A DNA stretch of 64,000 nt from UMGS1251 sp036666555. GTDB taxonomy: Bacteria; Bacillota; Clostridia; Lachnospirales; Lachnospiraceae. Positions 8,554 to 15,973 of this stretch are shown one piece after another (positions within the stretch are counted from its first letter, which is position 1; every line of letters begins with the position of its first letter). The notes below the pieces were generated by a model. The model was given only the letters and a program-made list of their open reading frames with translations. It had not been told where the DNA came from and made no database searches. The stretch covers positions 62,001-126,000 of the forward strand of contig JAVWVS010000003.1 in the NCBI GenBank assembly GCA_036666555.1. The letters are read 5' to 3'. A program made the translations under genes and the position numbers.

Positions 8554-8582
8554 ATTCTAATATTAATTAGCCCTTTTGTCAA
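8554..8582 (-). promoter_or_regulatory. Promoter of the proS T-box transcript
   Basis: TTGACA (8577-8582) and TAGAAT (8554-8559) on the minus strand are 17 bp apart, immediately upstream of the T-box stem I region. Confidence 0.75.
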
Positions 8583-8678
8583 GGGAATTCACAGAATAAA
8601 TCGCTTTTGCCGTATTCTTAATTGACAATTCCATTCTTTTTATGGTTAAATGAGAGCAGCAGAAAGGACTTAACCTCT

Positions 8679-9359
8679 ATGAAATTTACTATTTTATACG
8701 AAGATACTCACCTGATTGTATGCATCAAACCCGCCGGTATTGCCACCCAAAGCGCAAGACTTACCGCTGCTGACATGGTCAGTCTTTTAAAAAATCATCT
8801 GTATCAACAGAACTCCACAAAAGGGGAGCCTTATCTAGCCGTCATTCATCGTCTGGACCAACCGGTAGAAGGAATTCTTGTGTTTGCCAAAACTCCTTTT
8901 GCAGCAAAAGAATTAAGCCGGCAACTTCAGCAAGATGGCTTCGGGAAACATTACCTGGCACTTTTACAGCAAGCTCCCAAGCAATCAGAAGGTACCCTCA
9001 CAGATTACATGGTGAAGGACGGCAAAACCAACACTTCACGCATCTGCACGAAAGATACTATGGGCGCCAAAAAGGCGATTTTAGAATACTATATTCTTCC
9101 ACAGGATGATTCTTTTTCCGGCATTCGTGATTTTTCCCCTGATTTTCCTCTTGCCAAAATTCGTCTGGAAACCGGGCGTCACCATCAAATTCGTGTGCAG
9201 ATGAGTCATCTGGGCTGTCCTTTGGTCGGTGATCAAAAATACAACCCCGACTATGACCCTCTTGATTCTCGTATTCTTCCCGGAAGACTTGCACTTTTTG
9301 CCTACCGTTTAGAATTCACCCATCCAAAGACCGGACAAAAGATGGAATTTCATTTATGA
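8679..9359 (+). CDS. RluA/RluD-family RNA pseudouridine synthase
   Basis: Converts selected uridines of rRNA or tRNA to pseudouridine. The 226 residues begin with MKFTILYEDTHLIVCIKPAG and carry the catalytic-Asp motif as HRLDQPVEGILVFAKT (Asp about 71), then LETGRHHQIRVQMSHLGCPLVGDQKY, the usual C-terminal signature. The N-terminal S4 domain of RluD is absent, so the target cannot be named. The frame is open back to a TTG at 8622, but that TTG lies in a TTGACA promoter-like hexamer, so the ATG at 8679 behind AAAGGA is preferred. It is a single-gene unit between divergent proS and convergent spoVG. Confidence 0.9.
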   Translation: MKFTILYEDTHLIVCIKPAGIATQSARLTAADMVSLLKNHLYQQNSTKGEPYLAVIHRLDQPVEGILVFAKTPFAAKELSRQLQQDGFGKHYLALLQQAPKQSEGTLTDYMVKDGKTNTSRICTKDTMGAKKAILEYYILPQDDSFSGIRDFSPDFPLAKIRLETGRHHQIRVQMSHLGCPLVGDQKYNPDYDPLDSRILPGRLALFAYRLEFTHPKTGQKMEFHL

Positions 9360-9362
9360 CTC

Positions 9363-9396
9363 TTTAAAAAGGGATGCGCACGCATCCCTTTTTAAA
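9363..9396. terminator. Bidirectional terminator between the pseudouridine synthase gene and spoVG
   Basis: A perfect 16-bp inverted repeat with a 2-nt centre, 4 bp after one stop codon and 13 bp from the other. The outer arms are A-rich then T-rich on both strands, so it can end both convergent transcripts. Confidence 0.88.
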
Positions 9397-9408
9397 CTCA
9401 CTATGTAA

Positions 9409-9690
9409 CTAGATGATTTCTTCCGCGGGTTCTTCCCGTAATGCATCTTCGTATTTCTCTAAAATAATGTTTTGAATGCGCTCTCTTGTTCCTGAGTTAA
9501 TCGGATGTGCAATATCACGGTACTCACCATCCAATGCTTTTTTGCTTGGCATCGCAATGAAAAGTCCCTTTTCACCTTCGATGACCTTAATATCATGCAC
9601 TACAAATTCTTCGTCCATAGTGATGGACACAACTGCTTTCAGCTTTCCCTCTTTTGCAACTTTGCGTACGCGTACATCTGTAATCTGCAT
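9409..9690 (-). CDS. spoVG: Septation regulator SpoVG
   Basis: A small conserved nucleic-acid-binding regulator; it affects septation and sporulation in Bacillus and gene expression in other Firmicutes. The protein starts MQITDVRVRKVAKEGKLKA and has the near-invariant parts FVVHDIKVIEG, GLFIAMPSKK and DIAHPINSGTRERI; length 93 is typical. The frame is open 46 codons further upstream, but that extension overlaps glgD and is very basic, unlike SpoVG. The ATG at 9690 follows AAAGGGG. It lies 35 bp after the stop of glgD and is probably read through from the glgC-glgD transcript. Confidence 0.96.
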   Translation of the reverse strand: MQITDVRVRKVAKEGKLKAVVSITMDEEFVVHDIKVIEGEKGLFIAMPSKKALDGEYRDIAHPINSGTRERIQNIILEKYEDALREEPAEEII

Positions 9691-9725
9691 ATCGTTTAGC
9701 CCCTTTCCGTCCTGCATCAAAAGTC

Positions 9726-10844
9726 TTACAATGCGTATCTCTCGTTTTTTTCTACCACTACCTTTACTCCGTTTTCTCCTACGTGGCGTGTATTCGCGCG
9801 AATGGTATCCCGACTTTCCACAATACAATTTTCAATATAAGTATTATCACCCAGATACACATCATTCAAAATAATCGAATTTTTAATCACACAGTTATTA
9901 CCCACAAATACTTTCTTAAAGATAACAGAATTCTCCACCGTGCCATTGATAATACAGCCACTTGCAACCAAACTATTCTTTACCACTGCTCCGGGGTTAT
10001 ATTTTGCCGGAGGCAAGTCACTTACTTTTGAATAAATATCCGGATGTGTTTTAAAGAAATAATTTCTCACTTCTGGTTTTAAAAAGTCCATATTTGCTTG
10101 GTAATATGCATCCACTGTAGAAATATTGGTCCAATAGTCTTTAATCTTATAGCCATACATTTTCTTTAAATTTTTATAACGAATTAGAATATCTGTTACG
10201 AAATCATGCCTCTCTTCTTCTGCACAATGTTCAATCAAATCAATCAATTGTCTTCTTCGAATCACATAGATTCCGGTAGATACTGTATTCGATTTCGCTA
10301 CCATAGGTTTTTCTTCAAATTCTTCAATGCGCATGGACGCGTCCATCTTAATGGTGCCAAAACGGCTAACATCCTCATTGGCATCCATATCTTTACATAC
10401 CACAGTAATGTCCGCTTTTTTCGCAATATGATATTCCAGCACTTTGTTATAGTCTAATTTATAAATGGCATCTCCCGAAGTAATGATGACATAAGGTTCA
10501 TGACATTTTTTCAAAAAATCTAAATTTTGATAAATCGCATCCGCAGTACCCCGATACCAATATCCATTATCTGCCGTAATCGTAGGAGTAAACACAAACA
10601 ATCCACCTTGTTTGCGGCCAAAATCCCACCATTTGGAAGAGTTCAGATGTTCATTCAGTGACCTGGCATTGTATTGGGTGAGCACTGCCACTTTTTGTAC
10701 ATGAGAATTAGACATATTGCTTAACGAAAAATCAATTGCCCTATAACTTCCCGCCATAGGCATTGCTGCTACCGCACGTTTCTGAGTAAGTTCCCGCATT
10801 TTGTTACTGTTTCCACCTGCTAAAATAATTCCAACTGCTCTCAT
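9726..10844 (-). CDS. glgD: GlgD, ADP-glucose pyrophosphorylase regulatory-type subunit
   Basis: Partner of GlgC in Firmicute ADP-glucose synthesis for glycogen. The 372-residue protein keeps the nucleotidyltransferase plus left-handed beta-helix architecture, but the activating loop reads GIILAGGNSNKMRELTQKR rather than the GGQGSRL of GlgC, as expected for a subunit with weak or no catalysis that raises the activity of GlgC. The substrate-region motif GTADAIYQN and the C-terminal hexapeptide repeats (NSVIFKKVFVGNNCVIKNS) are visible. The ATG overlaps the glgC stop by 4 bp, so the two subunits are translationally coupled. Confidence 0.94.
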   Translation of the reverse strand: MRAVGIILAGGNSNKMRELTQKRAVAAMPMAGSYRAIDFSLSNMSNSHVQKVAVLTQYNARSLNEHLNSSKWWDFGRKQGGLFVFTPTITADNGYWYRGTADAIYQNLDFLKKCHEPYVIITSGDAIYKLDYNKVLEYHIAKKADITVVCKDMDANEDVSRFGTIKMDASMRIEEFEEKPMVAKSNTVSTGIYVIRRRQLIDLIEHCAEEERHDFVTDILIRYKNLKKMYGYKIKDYWTNISTVDAYYQANMDFLKPEVRNYFFKTHPDIYSKVSDLPPAKYNPGAVVKNSLVASGCIINGTVENSVIFKKVFVGNNCVIKNSIILNDVYLGDNTYIENCIVESRDTIRANTRHVGENGVKVVVEKNERYAL

Positions 10845-12115
10845 ATGTGCTCACCTACCTTTATCAATGTTTCCCCGCTGTCAAGCACTCCATTTGGATA
10901 GTCCGCCTTCACTGTCACTCCACTAATGGCTGTATTCTTACCAATCTGGACTTCTGCCGGTATCACAGAATTCTCACCTATGGTCACCAGTCCAAACGCA
11001 TACACATTTGGTTTCTCTTTATTTGGGGTATCGCTTCCAATACCAAGGGTGACGTTATTACCCACTTTGGTTCCTTCCGCAATCACCGCTCGGTCAATGA
11101 CACACCCTTCTCCAATCGTTACATCTTTCATAATAATAGAGTCCCGCACTACACTATTCTTTCCCAGTGTTACTCCGGAACTAACCACGGAGGTATGTAC
11201 CTCTCCATATATCTCCGATCCATCTCCGATGACACTTTTTTCAATCACCGATTGCTCAGAAATATATTGCGGTGGAATAATATCACTGTTGGTATATATT
11301 TTCCAAAATTCTTCGTACAGATTAAACTCCGGAATAATATCAATCAATTCCATATTCGCTTCCCAATAAGATCCAAGAGTTCCCACATCTTTCCAATAAC
11401 CATTGTACTCATATGCGAACAGCCTTTGTCCTTTTTCATGACAATAAGGAATAATATGCTTTCCAAAATCACACGCCGGTTGATCTTTTAACTTTACCAG
11501 CGCTTCTTTTAATGCCGGCCAGCTAAATATGTAGATTCCCATAGATGCCAAATTGCTACTGGGGTTCTCCGGTTTTTCCTCAAATTCCTGAATCTGACCA
11601 TACTCATCCGTCACCACGATTCCAAATCGACTGGCCTCTTCTATCGGAACTGGCATGGCTGCAATGGTCACATCTGCATGATGTTCTTTATGAAAGTCCA
11701 ACATGACCTCATAATCCATCTTGTAAATATGATCTCCGGATAATATCAACACATAATCCGGATTAAACGTTTCCATGTAATCCATATTCTGATAAATCGC
11801 ATTGGCCGTTCCGGTGTACCACTCACTGCTGTGGCTCTTCTCATACGGTGGCAGGATAGTCACGCCGCCAATATTTCGATCCAAATCCCATGGAATCCCA
11901 ATCCCAATATGGGTATTCAGCCGTAATGGTTGATATTGTGTTAAAACTCCCACTGTATCAATTCCTGAATTGATACAGTTGCTTAAGGGGAAGTCAATAA
12001 TCCGGTACTTTCCTCCAAATGCAACTGCGGGTTTTGCAACCTTTTCAGTAAGTACTCCGAGTCTGCTTCCTTGTCCACCAGCCAATAGCATCGCTATCAT
12101 TTCTTTCTTTATCAT
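10841..12115 (-). CDS. glgC: Glucose-1-phosphate adenylyltransferase catalytic subunit
   Basis: Makes ADP-glucose from ATP and glucose 1-phosphate, the committed step of bacterial glycogen synthesis. In 424 residues the N-terminal nucleotidyltransferase domain shows AMLLAGGQGSRLGVLT and KPAVAFGGKYRIIDF, then GTANAIYQNMDY and ILSGDHIYKMDY, followed by EEKP; the C-terminal 130 residues form a left-handed beta helix. The frame is open 6 codons upstream from a TTG, but the ATG at 12115 has AGAAGGGG 7 nt before it and gives the standard MIKKEMIAMLLAGGQ start. It is first in glgC-glgD-spoVG. Confidence 0.96.
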   Translation of the reverse strand: MIKKEMIAMLLAGGQGSRLGVLTEKVAKPAVAFGGKYRIIDFPLSNCINSGIDTVGVLTQYQPLRLNTHIGIGIPWDLDRNIGGVTILPPYEKSHSSEWYTGTANAIYQNMDYMETFNPDYVLILSGDHIYKMDYEVMLDFHKEHHADVTIAAMPVPIEEASRFGIVVTDEYGQIQEFEEKPENPSSNLASMGIYIFSWPALKEALVKLKDQPACDFGKHIIPYCHEKGQRLFAYEYNGYWKDVGTLGSYWEANMELIDIIPEFNLYEEFWKIYTNSDIIPPQYISEQSVIEKSVIGDGSEIYGEVHTSVVSSGVTLGKNSVVRDSIIMKDVTIGEGCVIDRAVIAEGTKVGNNVTLGIGSDTPNKEKPNVYAFGLVTIGENSVIPAEVQIGKNTAISGVTVKADYPNGVLDSGETLIKVGEHI

Positions 12116-12149
12116 GCCATCACCCCTTCTCAAGTATTATAGTTAATTT

Positions 12150-12155
12150 ATTATA
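12150..12155 (-). promoter_or_regulatory. Possible extended -10 promoter for glgC
   Basis: TGATATAAT on the minus strand gives a TGnTATAAT extended -10 about 35 bp upstream of the glgC start; the -35 region is weak. The rest of the 295-bp glgC-murC spacer is very A+T-rich and holds the murC promoter on the other strand; no further gene is seen. Confidence 0.4.
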
Positions 12156-12339
12156 TCACACTTTGTAAATAACGCGAACATATTTTACAAAAAAATGGGA
12201 AAAATCTCATTTTTTTTAGGAAAATATAACAAATAATATAGCTTGTTTCATTTTGCTATATTTATTATACTATGCATTGATGGTAATCATTATGTATAGT
12301 ATTGGAAATTTGTGCATTTTTTCGTTCTGGGCTCACTCC

Positions 12340-12368
12340 TTTACATTTCATAAAGATACAGTTATAAT
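12340..12368 (+). promoter_or_regulatory. Promoter of murC
   Basis: TTTACA (12340-12345) and a perfect TATAAT (12363-12368) are 17 bp apart, about 43 bp before the murC start. Confidence 0.72.
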
Positions 12369-12410
12369 AAAGAAAATATATTAAAATTCATACAGTAAGG
12401 AAGTGTATTT

Positions 12411-13790
12411 ATGTATAAAATCAATTTTCACAAACCACTCCACATTCATTTTATAGGAATTGGCGGTATCAGCATGAGTGGACTTGCTGAAATTCTTCTA
12501 AAAGAAGACTTTATCGTCTCCGGGTCAGATTCCAAAGAATCGCCTTTAACTGACCACCTAGAAAGGAAAGGGGCTTCTATTTTTTATGGGCAAAAAGCAT
12601 CCAATATTCAAGAAGGTATTGATGTGGTTGTATATACCGCTGCCATTCATGAAGATAATCCGGAATTTATGGAAGTAAAACGCCAAGAGATTCCCATGCT
12701 CTCCCGGGCAGAGCTACTTGGTCAATTAATGACAAATTATAAGATTCCCATAGCTATTTCCGGAACTCATGGGAAAACTACCACGACTTCTATGCTCTCT
12801 CATGTATTATTACAAGGAGACTTGGATCCTACTATTTCCGTTGGTGGTATTTTAAAAGCAATTGATGGAAATATCCGCGTTGGTGACTCGGATGTGTTTG
12901 TGACCGAGGCTTGCGAATATACCAATAGCTTTTTGCATTTTTTCCCAAAAATTGGGGTGATTTTAAATGTAGAAGAAGATCATTTAGACTTTTTTAAAGA
13001 TTTGGATGATATCCGTAACTCTTTCCACCGATTTGCACAACTCCTTCCCCCAGAGGGCACTTTAGTCATTAATGGTGATATTAAAGACTACCATGACTTT
13101 ACAAAGGAGTTATCTTGTAACGTCATTACTTATGGAAGTGATTCTTCCATGGATTATTACGGAAATCACATTACCTATAATGAGTTAGGCCATGTTTCTT
13201 TTGATCTATTTAAGCATCAAAAATTTGCCGGACACATCATTTTGTCCGTTACCGGCGATCACAATGTATCCAATGCGTTAGCTGCCATTGCCGTGGCCGA
13301 TTTGCTCTCACTTTCTATGGACACAATACAAAAAGGACTTTTTTCTTTTTCCGGAACCAATCGTCGTTTTGAATACAAAGGGGATTTAAATGGATTCACC
13401 ATTATAGATGACTATGCCCATCACCCTACTGAAATTCGAGCGACTTTATCTGCTGCAAAACATTATCCTCATCAAGAACTATGGTGTGTGTTTCAACCTC
13501 ATACTTACACAAGGACAAAAGCATTTTGGAAGGAATTTACAGAAGCGCTTTCCTTGGCAGATCATGTAGTACTTGCAGACATTTATGCCGCCAGAGAAAC
13601 TGACAATCTGGGGATTTCTTCCGAAGCATTAGCAGCTTCCATTCGGGAATTTGGAGGGGATGCTTATTATTTCTCCGATTTTACAGAAATTGCAGATTTT
13701 GTTAGATCCCGTTGTCAAAAAGGTGATCTGTTGATAACTATGGGTGCCGGAGATGTTGTAAACATTGGTGAATCTTTGTTAAAAGTTTAG
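12411..13790 (+). CDS. murC: UDP-N-acetylmuramate--L-alanine ligase
   Basis: Adds L-Ala to UDP-MurNAc in the cytoplasmic stage of peptidoglycan synthesis. The 459-residue protein has the Mur ligase order: Rossmann-like UDP-binding domain with FIGIGGISMSGLAEILL (about 14-30), ATP-binding loop SGTHGKTTTTSMLSHVL (about 118), the acidic metal site NVEEDHLDFF, NRRFEYKG, DDYAHHPTE and a C-terminal domain with QPHTYTRTKAF. ATG follows AAGGAAGTG. A hairpin follows the gene, and three DnaA boxes begin at the base after its stop codon. It is monocistronic. Confidence 0.97.
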   Translation: MYKINFHKPLHIHFIGIGGISMSGLAEILLKEDFIVSGSDSKESPLTDHLERKGASIFYGQKASNIQEGIDVVVYTAAIHEDNPEFMEVKRQEIPMLSRAELLGQLMTNYKIPIAISGTHGKTTTTSMLSHVLLQGDLDPTISVGGILKAIDGNIRVGDSDVFVTEACEYTNSFLHFFPKIGVILNVEEDHLDFFKDLDDIRNSFHRFAQLLPPEGTLVINGDIKDYHDFTKELSCNVITYGSDSSMDYYGNHITYNELGHVSFDLFKHQKFAGHIILSVTGDHNVSNALAAIAVADLLSLSMDTIQKGLFSFSGTNRRFEYKGDLNGFTIIDDYAHHPTEIRATLSAAKHYPHQELWCVFQPHTYTRTKAFWKEFTEALSLADHVVLADIYAARETDNLGISSEALAASIREFGGDAYYFSDFTEIADFVRSRCQKGDLLITMGAGDVVNIGESLLKV

Positions 13791-13822
13791 TTATCCACAT
13801 TATCCACAGTTTTTTATCCACA
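13791..13822 (+). promoter_or_regulatory. Cluster of three perfect DnaA boxes upstream of dnaD-dnaC
   Basis: TTATCCACA occurs three times in the same orientation at 13791-13799, 13800-13808 and 13814-13822. The first two abut with no gap and the third follows after 5 bp. The cluster begins directly after the murC stop codon and lies about 50 bp upstream of the extended -10 element of the dnaD promoter. The 9-mer is the classic bacterial DnaA recognition sequence, so DnaA control of the dnaD-dnaC-prs operon is the simplest reading. Confidence 0.85.
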
Positions 13823-13827
13823 AAAAA

Positions 13828-13856
13828 CCTTTTTTTCCATAGTAAAAAGGCTTTTT
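13828..13856 (+). terminator. Likely terminator of murC
   Basis: CCTTTTT and AAAAAGG form a short stem around a 9-nt loop and are followed by CTTTTT. The hairpin lies between the DnaA boxes and the dnaD promoter. The stem is A+T-rich, so the strength is uncertain. Confidence 0.5.
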
Positions 13857-13871
13857 AACCTGTCTGGTTAA

Positions 13872-13880
13872 TGCTATAAT
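13872..13880 (+). promoter_or_regulatory. Extended -10 promoter of the dnaD-dnaC-prs operon
   Basis: TGCTATAAT (TG at 13872, TATAAT at 13875-13880) lies 43 bp before the dnaD start. The -35 region at 17-bp spacing is only T-rich, which suits an activator- or repressor-controlled promoter with the DnaA boxes just upstream. Confidence 0.65.
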
Positions 13881-13923
13881 AGCCATACAAATAAGATACC
13901 GAAAAGAAAAGGCAGGGATATCC

Positions 13924-14955
13924 ATGACAGCATTAACATTGAAAAATCGTTTTCAAGGCAATAGTACCCTTATTGAAAACGATTTTATTGATTACTATAT
14001 GATTCGAGCCAATGGAGAATATGTGAAAGTATATTTGTTTTTGTTGCGTCATTTGAACGACTCTTCTATTACTCTTACGATTTCTTCCATTGCAGATGCT
14101 TTGGATACCACGGAACGTGATGTTCTGCGTGCTTTAAAATATTGGGAGAAAACCGGTCTGGTTACTATGGAATATAACGACTCCGGGAATGTCTCCTGCA
14201 TTGGATTGGAAGCGCTCCCAGAGATGTCTTCCTTAACTTCTGCTACTAAGACATCTGCTTCTTGTGCACCAACAAAAAGATTTCAAGAAACTGCTGTTCC
14301 CAGTAATACAAAACCTGCAAAAGATCGAAAAGAATTAAAGCAGCTTCTATTTGTTGCGGAACAATACATAGGCAAGACGTTGACCAAAACAGATGTAGAT
14401 ACGATTGCTTATTTTTTTGATGGCTTGCAATTTTCTACTGATTTGATTGAGTATCTGATTGAATACTGTGTTGATAACGGTCACAAAAGCATGCACTATA
14501 TTAAAAGTGTTGCACTTTCCTGGGCAGACAGTCGCATTACCACAGTAGAACAGGCAAAGCTTTCTTCCAGTGCCTATAATAAAAATTGTTATACGGTATT
14601 AAAAGCCTTTGGAATTGGTGGCAGAGGACCGGCAGCATCTGAGCTGGAATACATTCGTAAATGGACCGATACTTACGGGTTTTCCTTAGAAGTCATTGCT
14701 CTGGCCTGCGACCGCACTATTTCCAGTATTCACCAACCCAGTTTTGAGTATGCAGATTCCATTCTCACAAAATGGATGGGACAAGAAGTCCATTCCCCTG
14801 CAGACGTTATACGTGTAGATGAAGCTTATCAACAAGAAAAAAAGAAGAAGGCACCGGTTGTAGTGAAGTCTTCTTCTGCAAATAAATTCAATAATTTTCA
14901 GGGACGTACTTATGATATTGATTCCCTGGAAGAACAACTGCTAAATAGTAAGTAG
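13924..14955 (+). CDS. dnaD: DnaD-domain replication initiation protein
   Basis: Primosomal protein that helps DnaA-remodelled DNA accept the helicase loader. The 343 residues have an N-terminal winged-helix region (about 1-85: NDFIDYYMIRANGEYVKVYLFLLRHL ... ALKYWEKTGLV), a Ser/Thr-rich linker, and two DnaD/DnaB_2-type helical domains (about 135-205 and 215-285), each ending in the YxxxIxxxW motif, seen as YIKSVALSW and YADSILTKW. A lysine-rich stretch and a short C-terminal tail follow. The duplicated C-terminal domain resembles Bacillus DnaB organisation more than single-domain DnaD. The first gene of the operon, it precedes the DnaC/DnaI-type ATPase by 19 bp. Confidence 0.88.
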   Translation: MTALTLKNRFQGNSTLIENDFIDYYMIRANGEYVKVYLFLLRHLNDSSITLTISSIADALDTTERDVLRALKYWEKTGLVTMEYNDSGNVSCIGLEALPEMSSLTSATKTSASCAPTKRFQETAVPSNTKPAKDRKELKQLLFVAEQYIGKTLTKTDVDTIAYFFDGLQFSTDLIEYLIEYCVDNGHKSMHYIKSVALSWADSRITTVEQAKLSSSAYNKNCYTVLKAFGIGGRGPAASELEYIRKWTDTYGFSLEVIALACDRTISSIHQPSFEYADSILTKWMGQEVHSPADVIRVDEAYQQEKKKKAPVVVKSSSANKFNNFQGRTYDIDSLEEQLLNSK

Positions 14956-14974
14956 TTAGGAGGATGTGAAAGCC

Positions 14975-15958
14975 GTGGCATTAAAGAATGCACAATATGA
15001 TGTAATTATGCGTGCTTATGAAGAAAAACAACTGCGAAGCCGTGATCGCCAGGATCGGTGTTATCAGCAAGCCTATACTACTCTTCCCCGTCTTTTAGAA
15101 ATTGATCGTTCCATTTCTAGGTTAAGCGTAGAACAAGGCAGAAAATTATTGGATGGTGACAAACTGGCTTTGGTTTCCCTAAAAAAAGACCTTTTAACAT
15201 TATCCGAAGAACGGACTGCACTTCTTTTGTCTGCTGGATATCCTAAAGACTTTTTGGAACCACATTTCGATTGTGCGCACTGTCAAGACACTGGTTATGT
15301 GAACGGTGAAAAATGTCCTTGTTTCAAGAGGGCAGTCATTGATTTACTTTATGCCCAGTCCAATCTGAAAAATATTTTGGAACGGGAGAATTTTGACACC
15401 TTTTCATTGGATTATTATTCAAAAAATTATATAGATAAAAAAACCGGTCGCTCTTCTTACGATGCCGCCCAAGCAGCTTTACTGATTTGTCATGACTTTG
15501 TGGATCAGTTTGCGCAGGGAAGCTCTAATTTATTTCTCTATGGCGATACCGGCGTAGGCAAAACTTTTCTTGCGAACTCCATTGCGAAATCCCTGATGGA
15601 TGCTTCTTATTCCGTCATTTACTTTACTGCCTTTGAATTATTTGATGTGTTTGCTAAAAGTAAATTTGAAAAAGATCAAGCTGCTGCCGCAATGGATTCT
15701 TATATCTTTGATTGTGATTTATTGATTATTGATGACTTGGGAACAGAATTATCTAATTCCTTTACCACTTCGCAGCTGTTTCTTTGTCTCAATGAACGAC
15801 TGTTAAGAGAAAAAGCCACTCTGATATCCACCAATCTTGCTTTGGATGCTCTGGTAGATATCTATTCCGAGCGGACTTTTTCAAGAATTACAAGTAATTA
15901 CACCATGGTGAAATTAACCGGTGATGATATACGTATTAAGAAAAAACTAATGAAGTAA
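14975..15958 (+). CDS. dnaC: DnaC/DnaI-type helicase loader ATPase
   Basis: Loads the replicative helicase onto DNA. N-terminal helices are followed by a Cys cluster (CAHCQDTGYVNGEKCPC, about residues 92-108), like the zinc site of DnaI, then the AAA+ core with Walker A GDTGVGKTFLANS and Walker B LLIIDDLGTE, and a sensor region ERTFSRITSNYTMVKLTGDDIR. Two GTG starts exist: at 14966 the AGGAGG is only 2 nt away, at 14975 it is 11 nt away; 14975 gives the usual MALKNAQYDVIMRAYEE start and is used, but the choice is not certain. DnaA boxes upstream of dnaD would control both genes. Confidence 0.92.
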   Translation: MALKNAQYDVIMRAYEEKQLRSRDRQDRCYQQAYTTLPRLLEIDRSISRLSVEQGRKLLDGDKLALVSLKKDLLTLSEERTALLLSAGYPKDFLEPHFDCAHCQDTGYVNGEKCPCFKRAVIDLLYAQSNLKNILERENFDTFSLDYYSKNYIDKKTGRSSYDAAQAALLICHDFVDQFAQGSSNLFLYGDTGVGKTFLANSIAKSLMDASYSVIYFTAFELFDVFAKSKFEKDQAAAAMDSYIFDCDLLIIDDLGTELSNSFTTSQLFLCLNERLLREKATLISTNLALDALVDIYSERTFSRITSNYTMVKLTGDDIRIKKKLMK

Positions 15959-15973
15959 ACAGGGAGGGTTATC

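Noticed and set aside
8622..8678. Longer start (TTG at 8622) for the pseudouridine synthase
   Set aside because: The TTG is part of a TTGACA promoter-like hexamer with no ribosome site; the ATG at 8679 follows AAAGGA and starts the conserved domain.
9691..9828. 46-residue N-terminal extension of SpoVG
   Set aside because: It overlaps glgD, is highly basic and unlike SpoVG; ATG 9690 with AAAGGGG is the normal start.
10847..11491. Plus-strand open frames inside glgC
   Set aside because: Shadow frames opposite a conserved coding sequence, without ribosome sites.
13791..13923. Possible origin of replication at the DnaA boxes
   Set aside because: Only three boxes and no dnaA, dnaN or long AT-rich unwinding region are seen; a regulatory site is simpler.
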